Positions 25,091 through 33,336 of a stretch of 43,538 nt of DNA are shown piece by piece. Numbering within the stretch: the first letter of the stretch is position 1; every line of letters begins with the position of its first letter. The notes under the pieces were generated by a model. That model did not search any database. It was not told the DNA's origin and saw only the letters and a list, made by a program, of their open reading frames with translations. The stretch covers positions 1-43,538 of the forward strand of contig WYBJ01000072.1 in the NCBI GenBank assembly GCA_011525945.1, read 5' to 3'. The position numbers and the translations under genes were made by a program. This DNA comes from Burkholderiaceae bacterium (GTDB taxonomy: Bacteria; Pseudomonadota; Gammaproteobacteria; Burkholderiales; WYBJ01).

Positions 25091-25804
25091 TCAGATGCGT
25101 CCCGCGAGCAAGGCGCCCAGGGTCGCTCGCTTCAGTCCCGCGATCGCCGCGGTCGGCGAAATCTTCTTCGGACAGCGCTCGGTACAGCTCATGTGGGTAT
25201 GGCAGGCCTGACAGCCCGCGTCGCCCGCCACCGCGCCAAGCCGCTCGTCGCGGGCGCCGTCGCGCACGTCGTTCACCAAGGTCCAGGCACGATTCAGCGC
25301 CGCGGGGCCGAGATAGTCGGGATTCCACGTGACGACATCGCACGAGGCATAGCACACGCCGCAGCCGATGCACTCGATGCCGGCATCGACCTGCTCGCGT
25401 TCGCTGGAATCCGGCCGGACGCGGGCGAATTCATCCTTGCGTGTTGCCGTCGGCTGGAACTGCCCGCGCGCGCGCGCCCACTTATCGAAGAACTCGCTCA
25501 TGTCGGCGACGAGATCCTTGATGACCGGTAGGTTCGTAAGCGGCGCGATCTCCAGCGTATCGCCCTCGATCACCTGATCGACGTGTGTGCGGCAGGTCCA
25601 GCGGGCGCGGCCGTTGACGCTCATCGCGCATGAGCCGCACATGCCGACGCGGCAGGCAAAGCGGTACGCGAGCGTCGGATCGAGCGCGCGTTGAACGTGC
25701 GTGACCACATCGAGAACGGTTTGGCTCTCGCGCCGTGGCACCTCGAACTCCTGTAGAGCGCCTTGTTCGCGTCCTCGCCAGATCTTGACCCGCAGAGTGT
25801 TCAT
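25091..25804 (-). CDS. SDH/FRD-like iron-sulfur subunit
   Basis: A 237-residue electron-transfer subunit of a succinate dehydrogenase-like complex. The plant-type [2Fe-2S] ligands are Cys51, Cys56, Cys59 and Cys71 in CRVGMCGSCAMSVNGRARWTC. The [4Fe-4S] and [3Fe-4S] ligands are in CIGCGVCYASC (145-155) and CQACHTHMSCTERCP (198-212). All sites needed to pass electrons from flavin to quinone are present. The flavoprotein is not adjacent but lies 5 kb downstream in the same array. The ATG at 25804 gives the standard N-terminus MNTLRVKIWR. It may be distinct from a housekeeping Sdh, which is not seen in this window. Confidence 0.93.
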   Translation of the reverse strand: MNTLRVKIWRGREQGALQEFEVPRRESQTVLDVVTHVQRALDPTLAYRFACRVGMCGSCAMSVNGRARWTCRTHVDQVIEGDTLEIAPLTNLPVIKDLVADMSEFFDKWARARGQFQPTATRKDEFARVRPDSSEREQVDAGIECIGCGVCYASCDVVTWNPDYLGPAALNRAWTLVNDVRDGARDERLGAVAGDAGCQACHTHMSCTERCPKKISPTAAIAGLKRATLGALLAGRI

Positions 25805-25920
25805 ATCACGTGCAGCCCTGTCCCACCGTCGACACCGGGAACGAGCAGCAACGCGCTCGGCTGCCGCGTCCACCCAGGATCGCGCCCGTGGTCACGGGCA
25901 CGACGTCCGCCGCCGCCTCG

Positions 25921-27090
25921 CTAGGCGCTTTCGTAAAGCCGGGTCAGCACGAACTCGCGATGACCGAGCGCTTCGGCGGCCGTGAGCCGCCCGTTGCAAG
26001 TGCGCAGCATGATCTCGAGCAGCTCATCACCGCACCGATCGAGGTTCTTCTCGCGTTGCAGCAGGCCGGAAACATCGAGGTCGATGTGTTCGCTCATCGT
26101 GCGGCAGGTGCGCGGATTTGCCGAGAGCTTGATGACCGGCAGAATCGGATTGCCGATGACATTGCCCTGCCCGGTCGGGAAGAAATGCACCACGTAGCCC
26201 GCAGCAGCCACCAGCGTGACCATCTCGGCGGCCGCCGAGGACGAATCCATGAACCACAGACCGGATCCGGTCGGCGCCTCGGCTTTGTCGAGCACGCCAA
26301 TCACCTTGCACTTGTGGCCGATCTTCTGGATGTTGCCGAGCGCCTTTTCCTCGATGGTGGTGAGTCCCCCGGCGATGTTGCCCTTGGTCGGCTGGGATTC
26401 GGACAGGTCGCTCGTCTTGTGTCGATCCACCACTTCCTGGTAGCGGTCGAACATGTACATGAAGCGCTCGCGCACTTGCGGTGTGGCACAGCGCTCGGCG
26501 ACGATCAGTTCGCCGCCCGTGATCTCGGTGGTCTCGCCGAAACACATCGTCACGCCGAGCGGCTCGAGTTTGTCGAACGCATTGCCCACCGTCGGATTGG
26601 ACCCGCAGCCCGAAGTCGTATCGGACTCGCCGCACTTGGTCGACACCCACAGCTCGGATATCGGGCAGTCTTCTCGGCGTAACTCGGACGCCCACTGCAC
26701 GTACTGCTTGGCGACCTTGGAGGCGCGATAGATGGTGTCGTGGTCGCCGTGCAGCTCGATACCGAAGCCGGTTACGGGTTTCCCGGTCTTGGCGATACCC
26801 TCGACCACGCGCTGCGTCCAGCCGTCCTCGATGCCGATCACGACCACCGCAGCGACGTTCGGGTTGCAGCCTGCGCCGATCAGCGTGCGGAAGTGCAGCT
26901 CCAGGTCGGCGCCAAACTGCAGCCGGCCGTAGGGGTGCGGAATAGCGAGCGTCCCTTTGATGTTGTTCGCCACCGCCTCGCAGGCCGCATTCGACAGATC
27001 GTCGACCGGCAGGATGATGACATGGTTGCGCACGCCCACGCGGCCGTTTTCGCGCCGGTACCCGCGGAAAGTCGTCTTGCTCGATATCAT
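25921..27090 (-). CDS. UxaA-family lyase large subunit (altronate dehydratase C-terminal domain; SuyB-like)
   Basis: A 389-residue protein of the altronate/galactarate dehydratase C-terminal family. Its composition and motifs ([67 protein letters not shown]) recall SuyB, the large subunit of (2R)-sulfolactate sulfo-lyase, as I remember it. I cannot run a search, so altronate, galactarate or another sugar-acid dehydratase is also possible. It is split from its small subunit, as in SuyAB, while E. coli UxaA is one chain. I chose the ATG at 27090 with GAGGCG upstream; a GTG at 27135 would extend it. Downstream is a 116-bp gap, then the Fe-S gene. Confidence 0.88.
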   Translation of the reverse strand: MISSKTTFRGYRRENGRVGVRNHVIILPVDDLSNAACEAVANNIKGTLAIPHPYGRLQFGADLELHFRTLIGAGCNPNVAAVVVIGIEDGWTQRVVEGIAKTGKPVTGFGIELHGDHDTIYRASKVAKQYVQWASELRREDCPISELWVSTKCGESDTTSGCGSNPTVGNAFDKLEPLGVTMCFGETTEITGGELIVAERCATPQVRERFMYMFDRYQEVVDRHKTSDLSESQPTKGNIAGGLTTIEEKALGNIQKIGHKCKVIGVLDKAEAPTGSGLWFMDSSSAAAEMVTLVAAAGYVVHFFPTGQGNVIGNPILPVIKLSANPRTCRTMSEHIDLDVSGLLQREKNLDRCGDELLEIMLRTCNGRLTAAEALGHREFVLTRLYESA

Positions 27091-27141
27091 GGTCTTTACG
27101 CCTCGCTCGATGCGGCTCGCTTCGTTGAGAGCCACGGGTTG

Positions 27142-27423
27142 CTACCAGCGCTTGGTCTTGAGATTGTGCACGTGGCAGTGCTCGCCCACCTTCATATCGG
27201 CCACCGCCTTGCCGATGTCATGACCGTACTTGATGACCGTGTCGCCGCTCTTGATCGCCTGCGTGGCGACCTTGTGGCCGATCGGGATGTCGTTCAGTGC
27301 CTTGACGTGCACGGTCGAATCGCCCTCCATCACCCAGCCGGTGAGATCCTGACCGGCCTTGATGTTCTCGACCACGACCACGCCGACCGTGTCCTTCTTG
27401 TCGTGAACCAGAAAATGAATCAT
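27142..27423 (-). CDS. UxaA-family lyase small subunit (SAF domain; SuyA-like)
   Basis: A 93-residue SAF-domain protein matching the N-terminal part of altronate dehydratase. It begins MIHFLVHDKKDTVGVVVVE and has the motif IPIGHKVA followed by VIKYGHDIGKA and the ending VHNLKTKRW. It pairs with the large subunit 51 bp downstream. The split architecture resembles SuyAB and some galactarate-type dehydratases. The ATG at 27423 has GAGGAG five bases upstream. It is the first gene of the ten-gene array and lies directly downstream of the promoter shared with the divergent GntR regulator. Confidence 0.9.
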   Translation of the reverse strand: MIHFLVHDKKDTVGVVVVENIKAGQDLTGWVMEGDSTVHVKALNDIPIGHKVATQAIKSGDTVIKYGHDIGKAVADMKVGEHCHVHNLKTKRW

Positions 27424-27526
27424 CGATGCTCCTCGGGATAGCACGCGGCAAACGAACTGCGGGAGCCGAACGAACGCGCGCAGGCGCATTCTCGGTTTCC
27501 AGTCCCGGCAGGGACGGACGCCTGCG

Positions 27527-27555
27527 ATGGTAGCCAGCGGTTTGGGCGAAGTCAA
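27527..27555 (-). promoter_or_regulatory. Sigma70 promoter of the catabolic array
   Basis: On the minus strand TTGACT (27550-27555) and TACCAT (27527-27532) are exactly 17 bp apart. Transcription would start roughly 100 nt before the small UxaA-type subunit. The promoter lies next to the palindromic GntR candidate operator, consistent with control by the divergent regulator. Confidence 0.68.
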
Positions 27556-27557
27556 CT

Positions 27558-27575
27558 AGGTGACCTATATGACCT
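27558..27575. promoter_or_regulatory. Candidate GntR operator
   Basis: The 18-bp stretch is an AGGT...ACCT element: AGGTGACCT (27558-27566) is a perfect inverted repeat around a central G, and TGACCT recurs at 27570-27575. It lies just upstream of the -35 box of the catabolic array and within the likely promoter of the GntR gene. Position and symmetry suit a GntR-type dimer, but binding is inferred. Confidence 0.55.
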
Positions 27576-27606
27576 GCTGCGTCACGGTGCTACCATAGCC
27601 GCCAAC

Positions 27607-28365
27607 ATGGAGACGGCCACCGAAACCCGGCTGCGCGCCGATACCCCCGACGGGCAGCCGCTCTACAAGGGCGTGCGGCTGCGCCTCACGCAGAGTCTCA
27701 TGGCAGGCGAATGGCGTCCTGGCCAGGCGATTCCGAGCGAGACACGCCTCGCCGAGCGCTTCGGCGTTTCACTCGGCACCGTACGCAAGGCGATCGACGA
27801 GCTGGTGGCCGAAAAGATCCTCGTGCGCCAGCAAGGGCGCGGGACCTTCGTCGCGACCCACACCGCGGATCGCACGCTGTTCTACTTCTTTCACATCGCC
27901 GGTCGCGATGGCCGCAAGGAAACGCCGCAAATCGAGCTGCTCGCTTTCATCCGCGGGCGCGCCGATGCCGATGAGGCGGCGCGACTCGAGATTGCGCGCG
28001 GCGAGCGAGTGCTGCGGATACGGAATCTGCTGCGGCTAGCGGGCGACCCGGTCGTGATCGACGACATCGTCATCCCCGCGCAGCTCGTTCCTGGTCTCGA
28101 CGAAGAGAGCTTCGGTAGCCGCGAGGGAACGATCTATGGCCTATATCAGGCGCGTTACGGCATCAACGTGATCCGAATCTCGGAGCGCCTGAGCGCGACC
28201 TTGGCCGACCCGGACAGCACCCGTCTGCTGGCTCTGCCCGCTGCGACACCGCTGCTTCGCATTGCCCGTGTTGCGTACACGTATCACGACCGCCCCGTGG
28301 AGTTGCGCCAAAGCCTGGTCGATACCAGCGCACACGAGTACGTGAGCGATCTGGTCAAGCAGTAG
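27607..28365 (+). CDS. GntR family transcriptional regulator with UTRA domain
   Basis: A 252-residue repressor-type regulator. An N-terminal winged helix (about 20-85) contains IPSETRLAERFGVSLGTVRKAIDELVAEKILVRQQGRGTFV, the classical GntR signature. A UTRA ligand-binding domain follows, ending in PLLRIARVAYTYHDRPVELRQSLVDTS. HutC-subfamily members of this kind bind small catabolic intermediates and usually repress the adjacent operon. It is divergent from the ten-gene array with 183 bp between, holding a candidate operator and promoter. It therefore probably controls the array and itself in response to a pathway intermediate. Confidence 0.94.
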   Translation: METATETRLRADTPDGQPLYKGVRLRLTQSLMAGEWRPGQAIPSETRLAERFGVSLGTVRKAIDELVAEKILVRQQGRGTFVATHTADRTLFYFFHIAGRDGRKETPQIELLAFIRGRADADEAARLEIARGERVLRIRNLLRLAGDPVVIDDIVIPAQLVPGLDEESFGSREGTIYGLYQARYGINVIRISERLSATLADPDSTRLLALPAATPLLRIARVAYTYHDRPVELRQSLVDTSAHEYVSDLVKQ

Positions 28366-28416
28366 CGTCCAGGGTCACGCGCGCTCACAGCCCACTGCGC
28401 GCGGCGTCATGCGCGC

Positions 28417-30222
28417 TCAGAGCTTCGCTAGCATGCGCTCGGCGGTCTGCCTGGCTTCGGCGGTACGGGCATTGTCGGCGATCCATTCGAATACGCTACG
28501 AGCATCGGCACGCAACCCCGCGCGCATGAGGTTCGTGCCTGCGGCCGCGCGTGCCGCGAGCGCGCTGGGTTCCAGGGGATCCTTGGCTGACGCTGCCGCG
28601 AGCAGATACGCCTCGGCCGCCGCGCGCGGATCGCCCCCGGTTTCGTGTACGCGCGCAAGCCCGGCAAGAACGGCTCCTCGTTGTTCGACCTCGTCGGCGT
28701 GCGCGAGCAGTCCTTGGAATACGATCCGAGCCGCCTCGGCATGGCCGAATTCCAGCGCCTCCGATGCGGCGGCCACGAGCCGGCGTACGCTCTCGCCATC
28801 CAGTCGCGTCTTCGCATCCAATGCAGCACCTGCGAGACTCAGCGCCTGCGGGATGAGGCCCGCCCGAAGCATGAGCGCAAGGTTGCGCGCCTGCCATTGG
28901 CTTGGGCTCATGCCGTCCATCGGCGGCAGTCCCTGCCAGTAGCGCACCCCGGACGCCGCTTCGCCCACCTCGGCCGCGATCACGCCCAGCTCGAAGCGCA
29001 CTTGTGCATCGAGTTGTGCGACCGGGAACCGACTCTCGTCGCCGATGAGGCGCCACGCCGTGCGGGCAAGACCGGCATCGCGCAACCAGGCCATGAGCTG
29101 CGATTGCGCTCGAGCGCGAGCGTCGGTCGTGTGCGCATTCAAAACAAGCGACGCGATCAGTGCGCGTGCGCTGCGCGCGCGCTTCGGTCGTATGCGCTCG
29201 GCCGCTTGTGCCCACTTCGCGTCATCGCCCGCCAGCAGTTGCGAGGCATTGGCGACGCGTTCCGCGGCCTGCGCATACGCCTTCCACAGCGCTGCGATCA
29301 CGTCCGGCGGTGCGGGCGCGCGGGCGGGCGCATTGAGTCGACCTTCGAGCACTTCGAGCTCGACCTCAGGGTCGGCGGCCGCTCGTCCCGCCGCAGACAA
29401 GAGCGCCCAGCCCGGCTCGGTTACGCCCTTGGCAATCAGCGCTCGCGCCTGCGCTGCGGCCGCGGCGGGCTGAATCAGACCGGCGCGAAGCCGCAGCATC
29501 GCGGCGCTGGGCGAACCGGGTCCAAGTTGCGCGAGCCACTGGGCCGCCTGGTCGGCACGGCCAGCGGCAAGCAACCCGGCGGCGAAGCGCTCGGTCTCGG
29601 CAGCTTGCAGGGGGGAGAAATCCTGACGAAATCGCAGCATGGCAAGATATGCCGCTTCGGCTTGGCCTTCGCCCAGGTAAGCATCGATCGCCGTGCGGCG
29701 CGCAGCGCGGTAATCGTCGGCACTCATCTTCTCGCCATCGACGAACGCCTGTACGAGCAAGTGGCGTGCTTGCGTGAAGCGGCCGAGCTTCACGGCCGCA
29801 TGTGCCGCCCTGTCCAGCAACGCAGCACGCAGCGCCGCGTCGCGCACCTGTGCGATGTGCGCCTGTACGCGCGCCAGCACATCGGCATGGCGCTGCCGAC
29901 GAGACAGTAGATCGATTCGCGCCAACTCCCACTCGGCCCAGCCGTGGCCCGAACTCTGCGCCGGCTGGCTGCGCTCGATGCGCTCCAGAGCGAGCTCGGC
30001 CGCACCGGCCGCCGCGATGGCGCGTACATCTTCGATACGGGAGATCTGCGCCGACGATGCGGCCGACGCTGCCGCGAGCAGCACCGTACCGAGAAGGTAA
30101 ACGTGCCTCAGCCGCGCCCGAAGCGGCGGCCTGGTTGCGGACGCTCGCCGGCGCACGGCGACACCAAGGGCAGGCGCGTGCGCCCTTGCGGTGGGGCGCG
30201 CACTAGCCGGCGGCTGGGGCAT
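28417..30222 (-). CDS. Secreted helical-repeat (TPR-like) protein of unknown function
   Basis: About 601 residues, rich in Ala, Arg and Leu. A basic N-terminus is followed by a signal-like segment [17 protein letters not shown], then many amphipathic helix pairs resembling TPR repeats, for example the [25 protein letters not shown] and [24 protein letters not shown] regions. No enzyme motif is visible. The role may be envelope biogenesis, by analogy with other periplasmic TPR proteins, but I do not recognise the family. Starts at 30222 (ATG) and 30156 (GTG) are both in frame; the first overlaps rplS by 20 bp, the second gives a cleaner signal peptide. Confidence 0.6.
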   Translation of the reverse strand: MPQPPASARPTARAHAPALGVAVRRRASATRPPLRARLRHVYLLGTVLLAAASAASSAQISRIEDVRAIAAAGAAELALERIERSQPAQSSGHGWAEWELARIDLLSRRQRHADVLARVQAHIAQVRDAALRAALLDRAAHAAVKLGRFTQARHLLVQAFVDGEKMSADDYRAARRTAIDAYLGEGQAEAAYLAMLRFRQDFSPLQAAETERFAAGLLAAGRADQAAQWLAQLGPGSPSAAMLRLRAGLIQPAAAAAQARALIAKGVTEPGWALLSAAGRAAADPEVELEVLEGRLNAPARAPAPPDVIAALWKAYAQAAERVANASQLLAGDDAKWAQAAERIRPKRARSARALIASLVLNAHTTDARARAQSQLMAWLRDAGLARTAWRLIGDESRFPVAQLDAQVRFELGVIAAEVGEAASGVRYWQGLPPMDGMSPSQWQARNLALMLRAGLIPQALSLAGAALDAKTRLDGESVRRLVAAASEALEFGHAEAARIVFQGLLAHADEVEQRGAVLAGLARVHETGGDPRAAAEAYLLAAASAKDPLEPSALAARAAAGTNLMRAGLRADARSVFEWIADNARTAEARQTAERMLAKL

Positions 30223-30631
30223 CCGAAGCCGGCGCTGCCGGCTCCTCGGCCGGCGGCAGGATGTCGACCTCGCGTTGGACATTCAGCTTTTCGCGGATCC
30301 GCGCCGACTTGCCGGAACGCTCGCGCAAGTAGTAGAGCTTCGCACGCCGCACTTCGCCACGACGCTTGACATCGATGCTCGCAATCAGCGGCGAGTACGT
30401 CTGGAAGGTGCGCTCCACGCCTTCGCCGGAGGAGACCTTGCGCACGATGAAAGACGAGCTCAGACCACGGTTACGCTTGGCGATGACCACGCCCTCATAG
30501 GCTTGGACCCGCTTGCGCTCGCCCTCCACGACGTTCACGCTGACGACCACGGTGTCGCCGGGCGCGAACGAGGGGATGGTCTTGCCCAGGCGCGCGATTT
30601 CTTCGCGCTCGAGTTGCTCGATGAGGTTCAT
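30203..30631 (-). CDS. rplS: 50S ribosomal protein L19
   Basis: L19 sits at the 30S-50S interface. The 142-residue protein begins [20 protein letters not shown] and has [20 protein letters not shown], the [24 protein letters not shown] signature and [18 protein letters not shown]. The family core ends near residue 120; the following Pro/Ala-rich tail is common in betaproteobacteria. It is the last gene of the rpsP-rimM-trmD-rplS operon. Confidence 0.97.
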   Translation of the reverse strand: MNLIEQLEREEIARLGKTIPSFAPGDTVVVSVNVVEGERKRVQAYEGVVIAKRNRGLSSSFIVRKVSSGEGVERTFQTYSPLIASIDVKRRGEVRRAKLYYLRERSGKSARIREKLNVQREVDILPPAEEPAAPASDAPAAG

Positions 30632-30663
30632 GCTGTTCGCTCCTTGCCCGGCCTTGCATAAAA

Positions 30664-30690
30664 GGCCGATTGGGCCGATTCGGCCGATTC
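30664..30690. repeat. Three 9-bp tandem units between trmD and rplS
   Basis: GGCCGATT occurs at 30664, 30673 and 30682, in 9-bp steps, inside the 60-bp gap between trmD and rplS. The repeat sits in the mRNA leader of rplS, about 32 nt before the ATG. Confidence 0.75.
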
Positions 30691-30691
30691 G

Positions 30692-31462
30692 TCAGGCGGC
30701 CGGTGCGGCTGCCTGCTGTTCCCGTTTGAATTCGTCCAGCAACCGCGCCTGCTTGTCGGTCAACTCCAAGCGCGCGAGCAACTCCGGCCGCCGCTGCCAG
30801 GTGCGGCCCAGCGCCTGCTTCGCACGCCAGCACTCGATGGCAGCATGATGACCCGACAGCAGCACGTCGGGCACCCGTAGCCCCTGGTAAACCTCCGGCC
30901 GCGTGTAGTGCGGGCAATCGAGAAGTCCGTTCACGAACGATTCCTGTTGCGCCGACTCGGGATCGCCCAGCGTGCCGGGCAATTGCCGGATAACCGCATC
31001 CATAAGCACCATGGCGGGCAACTCTCCGCCCGAGGCGACGTAATCGCCGATCGAGATTTCGACGTCGACCGCGCGCTGTAACAATCGCTCGTCGACCCCT
31101 TCGTAGCGGCCGGCCACCAGCACCAGTCCGTCGAGCGCCGCCAGTTCGCACACCAGCGCATGGTTCAGCAACCGCCCTTGCGGCGACAGATACACCACAC
31201 GGTTAGTTGCCGCGCCGCTACTCGCCTGGCGCTGGCGCGCGGCCGCAATCGCCTTCTCCAGCGGCTCGGCAAGCATCACCATGCCGGGCCCTCCGCCGTA
31301 AGGTCTGTCGTCCACGCTGCGGTAGGCATCGGTGGTGAAATCGCGCGGATTCCACGCCACGACCTCGTAGCAGCGTCTATCGCGTGCCCGTGCGGTGATC
31401 CCCCATGCGGTCAGCGCCTCCAGCATAGGCGGAAACAAGGTGACAATGTCGAACTGGAACAT
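30692..31462 (-). CDS. trmD: tRNA (guanine-N1)-methyltransferase TrmD
   Basis: TrmD methylates G37 of tRNAs with a CCN, CUN or CGG decoding pattern to prevent frameshifting. The 256-residue SPOUT protein starts [21 protein letters not shown] and has [30 protein letters not shown], the [11 protein letters not shown] loop and the [18 protein letters not shown]-binding knot. The C-terminal [14 protein letters not shown] segment is also typical. It lies between rimM and rplS in the usual order. Confidence 0.98.
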   Translation of the reverse strand: MFQFDIVTLFPPMLEALTAWGITARARDRRCYEVVAWNPRDFTTDAYRSVDDRPYGGGPGMVMLAEPLEKAIAAARQRQASSGAATNRVVYLSPQGRLLNHALVCELAALDGLVLVAGRYEGVDERLLQRAVDVEISIGDYVASGGELPAMVLMDAVIRQLPGTLGDPESAQQESFVNGLLDCPHYTRPEVYQGLRVPDVLLSGHHAAIECWRAKQALGRTWQRRPELLARLELTDKQARLLDEFKREQQAAAPAA

Positions 31463-31477
31463 ACGCGCATCCTGGCA

Positions 31478-31963
31478 TCAGTAGTCCGCGCCCCAGTCCA
31501 ACGTCAGCAACGAAGCTTCGATATCCACTTTGACAACCACCGCAGCGACGAACGGGATCAGTCGTTCCCGCTCGCCGCGTACCACCAGCACGTCGTTCGC
31601 GCCGGTCGCGAAAATCTCGTCCACTCGACCCAACGGCACGCCCTCGCGGTTCACGACACTCAGGCCGATCAGGTCCGACCAGTAGTATTCGCCCTCGGCT
31701 GCGGGCGGCAGCGCCGAACGCGGCAACGCGATCCGCCACCCTCGCAGTTGTCCCGCCCGGTCGCGCTCCTCGATACCTTCCAAGCGAGCTACCAGGCCCG
31801 TGCCTTGCACTCGTCCTTCCAGTAAGCGATGCGGCTGCCAGTCATCCCGCGCTGCGAGCCACCACGTTCGGTGCCCGAGCAGACCATCCGTGCTTTCGGT
31901 CTGCGGCCGTATCCTGACCCAGCCGCGCACGCCGAACGGGGCGTCGATACGCCCCATGACCAC
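31478..31963 (-). CDS. rimM: 16S rRNA processing protein RimM
   Basis: RimM is a 30S maturation factor that binds S19. The protein contains the N-terminal VMGRIDAPFGVRGWVRIRPQTES segment and the PRC-barrel half with EYYWSDLIGLSVVNREG, DVLVVRGERERLIPFVAAVV and the ending LLTLDWGADY. I place the start at the GTG at 31963 (M-V-M-G-R-I); ATG at 31957 is equally possible. It sits 7 bp after the rpsP stop, typical for this operon. Confidence 0.93.
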   Translation of the reverse strand: MVMGRIDAPFGVRGWVRIRPQTESTDGLLGHRTWWLAARDDWQPHRLLEGRVQGTGLVARLEGIEERDRAGQLRGWRIALPRSALPPAAEGEYYWSDLIGLSVVNREGVPLGRVDEIFATGANDVLVVRGERERLIPFVAAVVVKVDIEASLLTLDWGADY

Positions 31964-31970
31964 ATACGTG

Positions 31971-32228
31971 TCAGGCTGCCTGCTTCGACTCACCGGCTTG
32001 GCGCACCAGCCGACGCACGGTGTCACTCATCTGCGCACCGTGCCCCCGCCAATAAGCCACGCGATCCATCGCAATGCGAAGCTTCTCCTCGTTCTGAGCG
32101 GCCATCGGGTTGTAATAGCCGATACGCTCGACGTAGCGGCCGTCACGCGCTCGGCGCGAATCGGCGACCACGACGTTGTAGAACGGCCGCTTCTTGGCCC
32201 CGCCGCGAGCCAGACGAATCACCACCAT
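31971..32228 (-). CDS. rpsP: 30S ribosomal protein S16
   Basis: The 85-residue protein begins [20 protein letters not shown] and carries [19 protein letters not shown], the classic S16 signature. S16 helps assemble the 30S central and 5' domains. It is the first gene of the rpsP-rimM-trmD-rplS operon, with a good sigma70 promoter immediately upstream. Confidence 0.98.
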   Translation of the reverse strand: MVVIRLARGGAKKRPFYNVVVADSRRARDGRYVERIGYYNPMAAQNEEKLRIAMDRVAYWRGHGAQMSDTVRRLVRQAGESKQAA

Positions 32229-32263
32229 GAGGGTTCTCGCCCTGCCAGAAAAGAAAGGCGGTG

Positions 32264-32293
32264 ATTCTAGCGGACTTCCCCGCGGCGCGGCAA
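32264..32293 (-). promoter_or_regulatory. Sigma70 promoter of the rpsP operon
   Basis: TTGCCG (32288-32293) and TAGAAT (32264-32269) on the minus strand are 18 bp apart. Transcription would start about 30 nt before the rpsP ATG, leaving a short pyrimidine-rich leader. The opposite side of this 181-bp gap leads to the nitroreductase-like gene, for which no clear promoter was seen. Confidence 0.65.
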
Positions 32294-32409
32294 CCAGGCG
32301 AATCAGCGTTCAGTCAGGTTTTTACGTGAGGCAATAGGCCAGGATTGCGCTAAGCTCGGCGGGCAACGGGCCAGGACGCCACACATCGGCAACCACGAAA
32401 GGCAAAGCC

Positions 32410-33255
32410 ATGAGCAGCAGCAATTCTGCGGCGAGGATCGCCGCGGCGATCGAACAGCGCTTCGGCGAGCGTATCAACCCGCAGGCCGAGGCGCCCGGCA
32501 GCAATGAGATCGCGCGCATGCTCGAGCACTGTACGCATCGGAAATGGACCGACCGTGCGCTGACCCCGGAATTGTTGCGCCTGCTCTGCGCCGCGGCCCT
32601 CTCGGCGCCATCCAAAAGCGACCTGCAACAGACCGACATCGTCAACGTGGTCGACCGCGCCGAGCGCGCCGCCATCGTCGCCACCATCGACGACATGGGT
32701 TGGATCATGGACGCGCCGGTGTTTCTCGTCTTCTGCGGCAACAATCGGCGGCTGCGGCTGATGTCGCAATGGCAGGGTACGCCCTTCCCGAACGATCACC
32801 TCGATCAGTTCTTCAATGCCGCCTGTGACGCGGCGATGATCATGGCCGCGTTCATCCAAGCGGCCGAAGCCGCAGGGCTCGGTTGCTGCCCGGTAAGCCA
32901 CGTGCGTAACCACGCCGATAAGGTGTCAGAGGTTCTGGGCTTGCCGCGGTGGGTTTTCCCCTTCGCCGGCCTGTGCGTGGGCTACCCGGCGCGCGGCAAC
33001 CGAATCACCCCGCGGCTGCCGCTTGCCGTCACGCTGCATACGGATCGTTATGACGAGTCGAATCTGCGCGAGCAGATCGCGCGCTATGACGCGCGCCGGC
33101 ACATGCTCCAACCGTACGGGCGCCAGCGCGATCCGCAGCGATTCGGCAAGCTCGAGCAATACGGCTGGTCGGCGGACAAGGCGAGGCAGTATGCGGTGGA
33201 AGAACGCGCAAGCTTCGGCGGTTACGTGCGCCGCCAGGGCTTCAGGCTCGATTGA
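32410..33255 (+). CDS. Nitroreductase family protein
   Basis: A 281-residue flavin-binding protein of the nitroreductase fold. It has the FMN-contact segment LSAPSKSDLQQTDIV, the AMIMAAFIQAAEAAGLGCCPVSHV helix and LPRWVFPFAGLCVGYPA with the phosphate-binding Gly. An extension after about residue 210 (PQRFGKLEQYGWSADKARQYAVEERASFGGYVRRQGF) is longer than simple NfsB-type enzymes. Such enzymes reduce nitro or other electron-poor groups with NAD(P)H, but the physiological substrate is not predictable. The gene is divergent from rpsP and convergent with ffh. Confidence 0.88.
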   Translation: MSSSNSAARIAAAIEQRFGERINPQAEAPGSNEIARMLEHCTHRKWTDRALTPELLRLLCAAALSAPSKSDLQQTDIVNVVDRAERAAIVATIDDMGWIMDAPVFLVFCGNNRRLRLMSQWQGTPFPNDHLDQFFNAACDAAMIMAAFIQAAEAAGLGCCPVSHVRNHADKVSEVLGLPRWVFPFAGLCVGYPARGNRITPRLPLAVTLHTDRYDESNLREQIARYDARRHMLQPYGRQRDPQRFGKLEQYGWSADKARQYAVEERASFGGYVRRQGFRLD

Positions 33256-33336
33256 CGCCTGCACCGCCCACAAACCAGTGCCGCTCGGTATCGGCGCCCG
33301 CGCCGACGTGAAAACGCCGCTCCGCGTGCGTACCAA

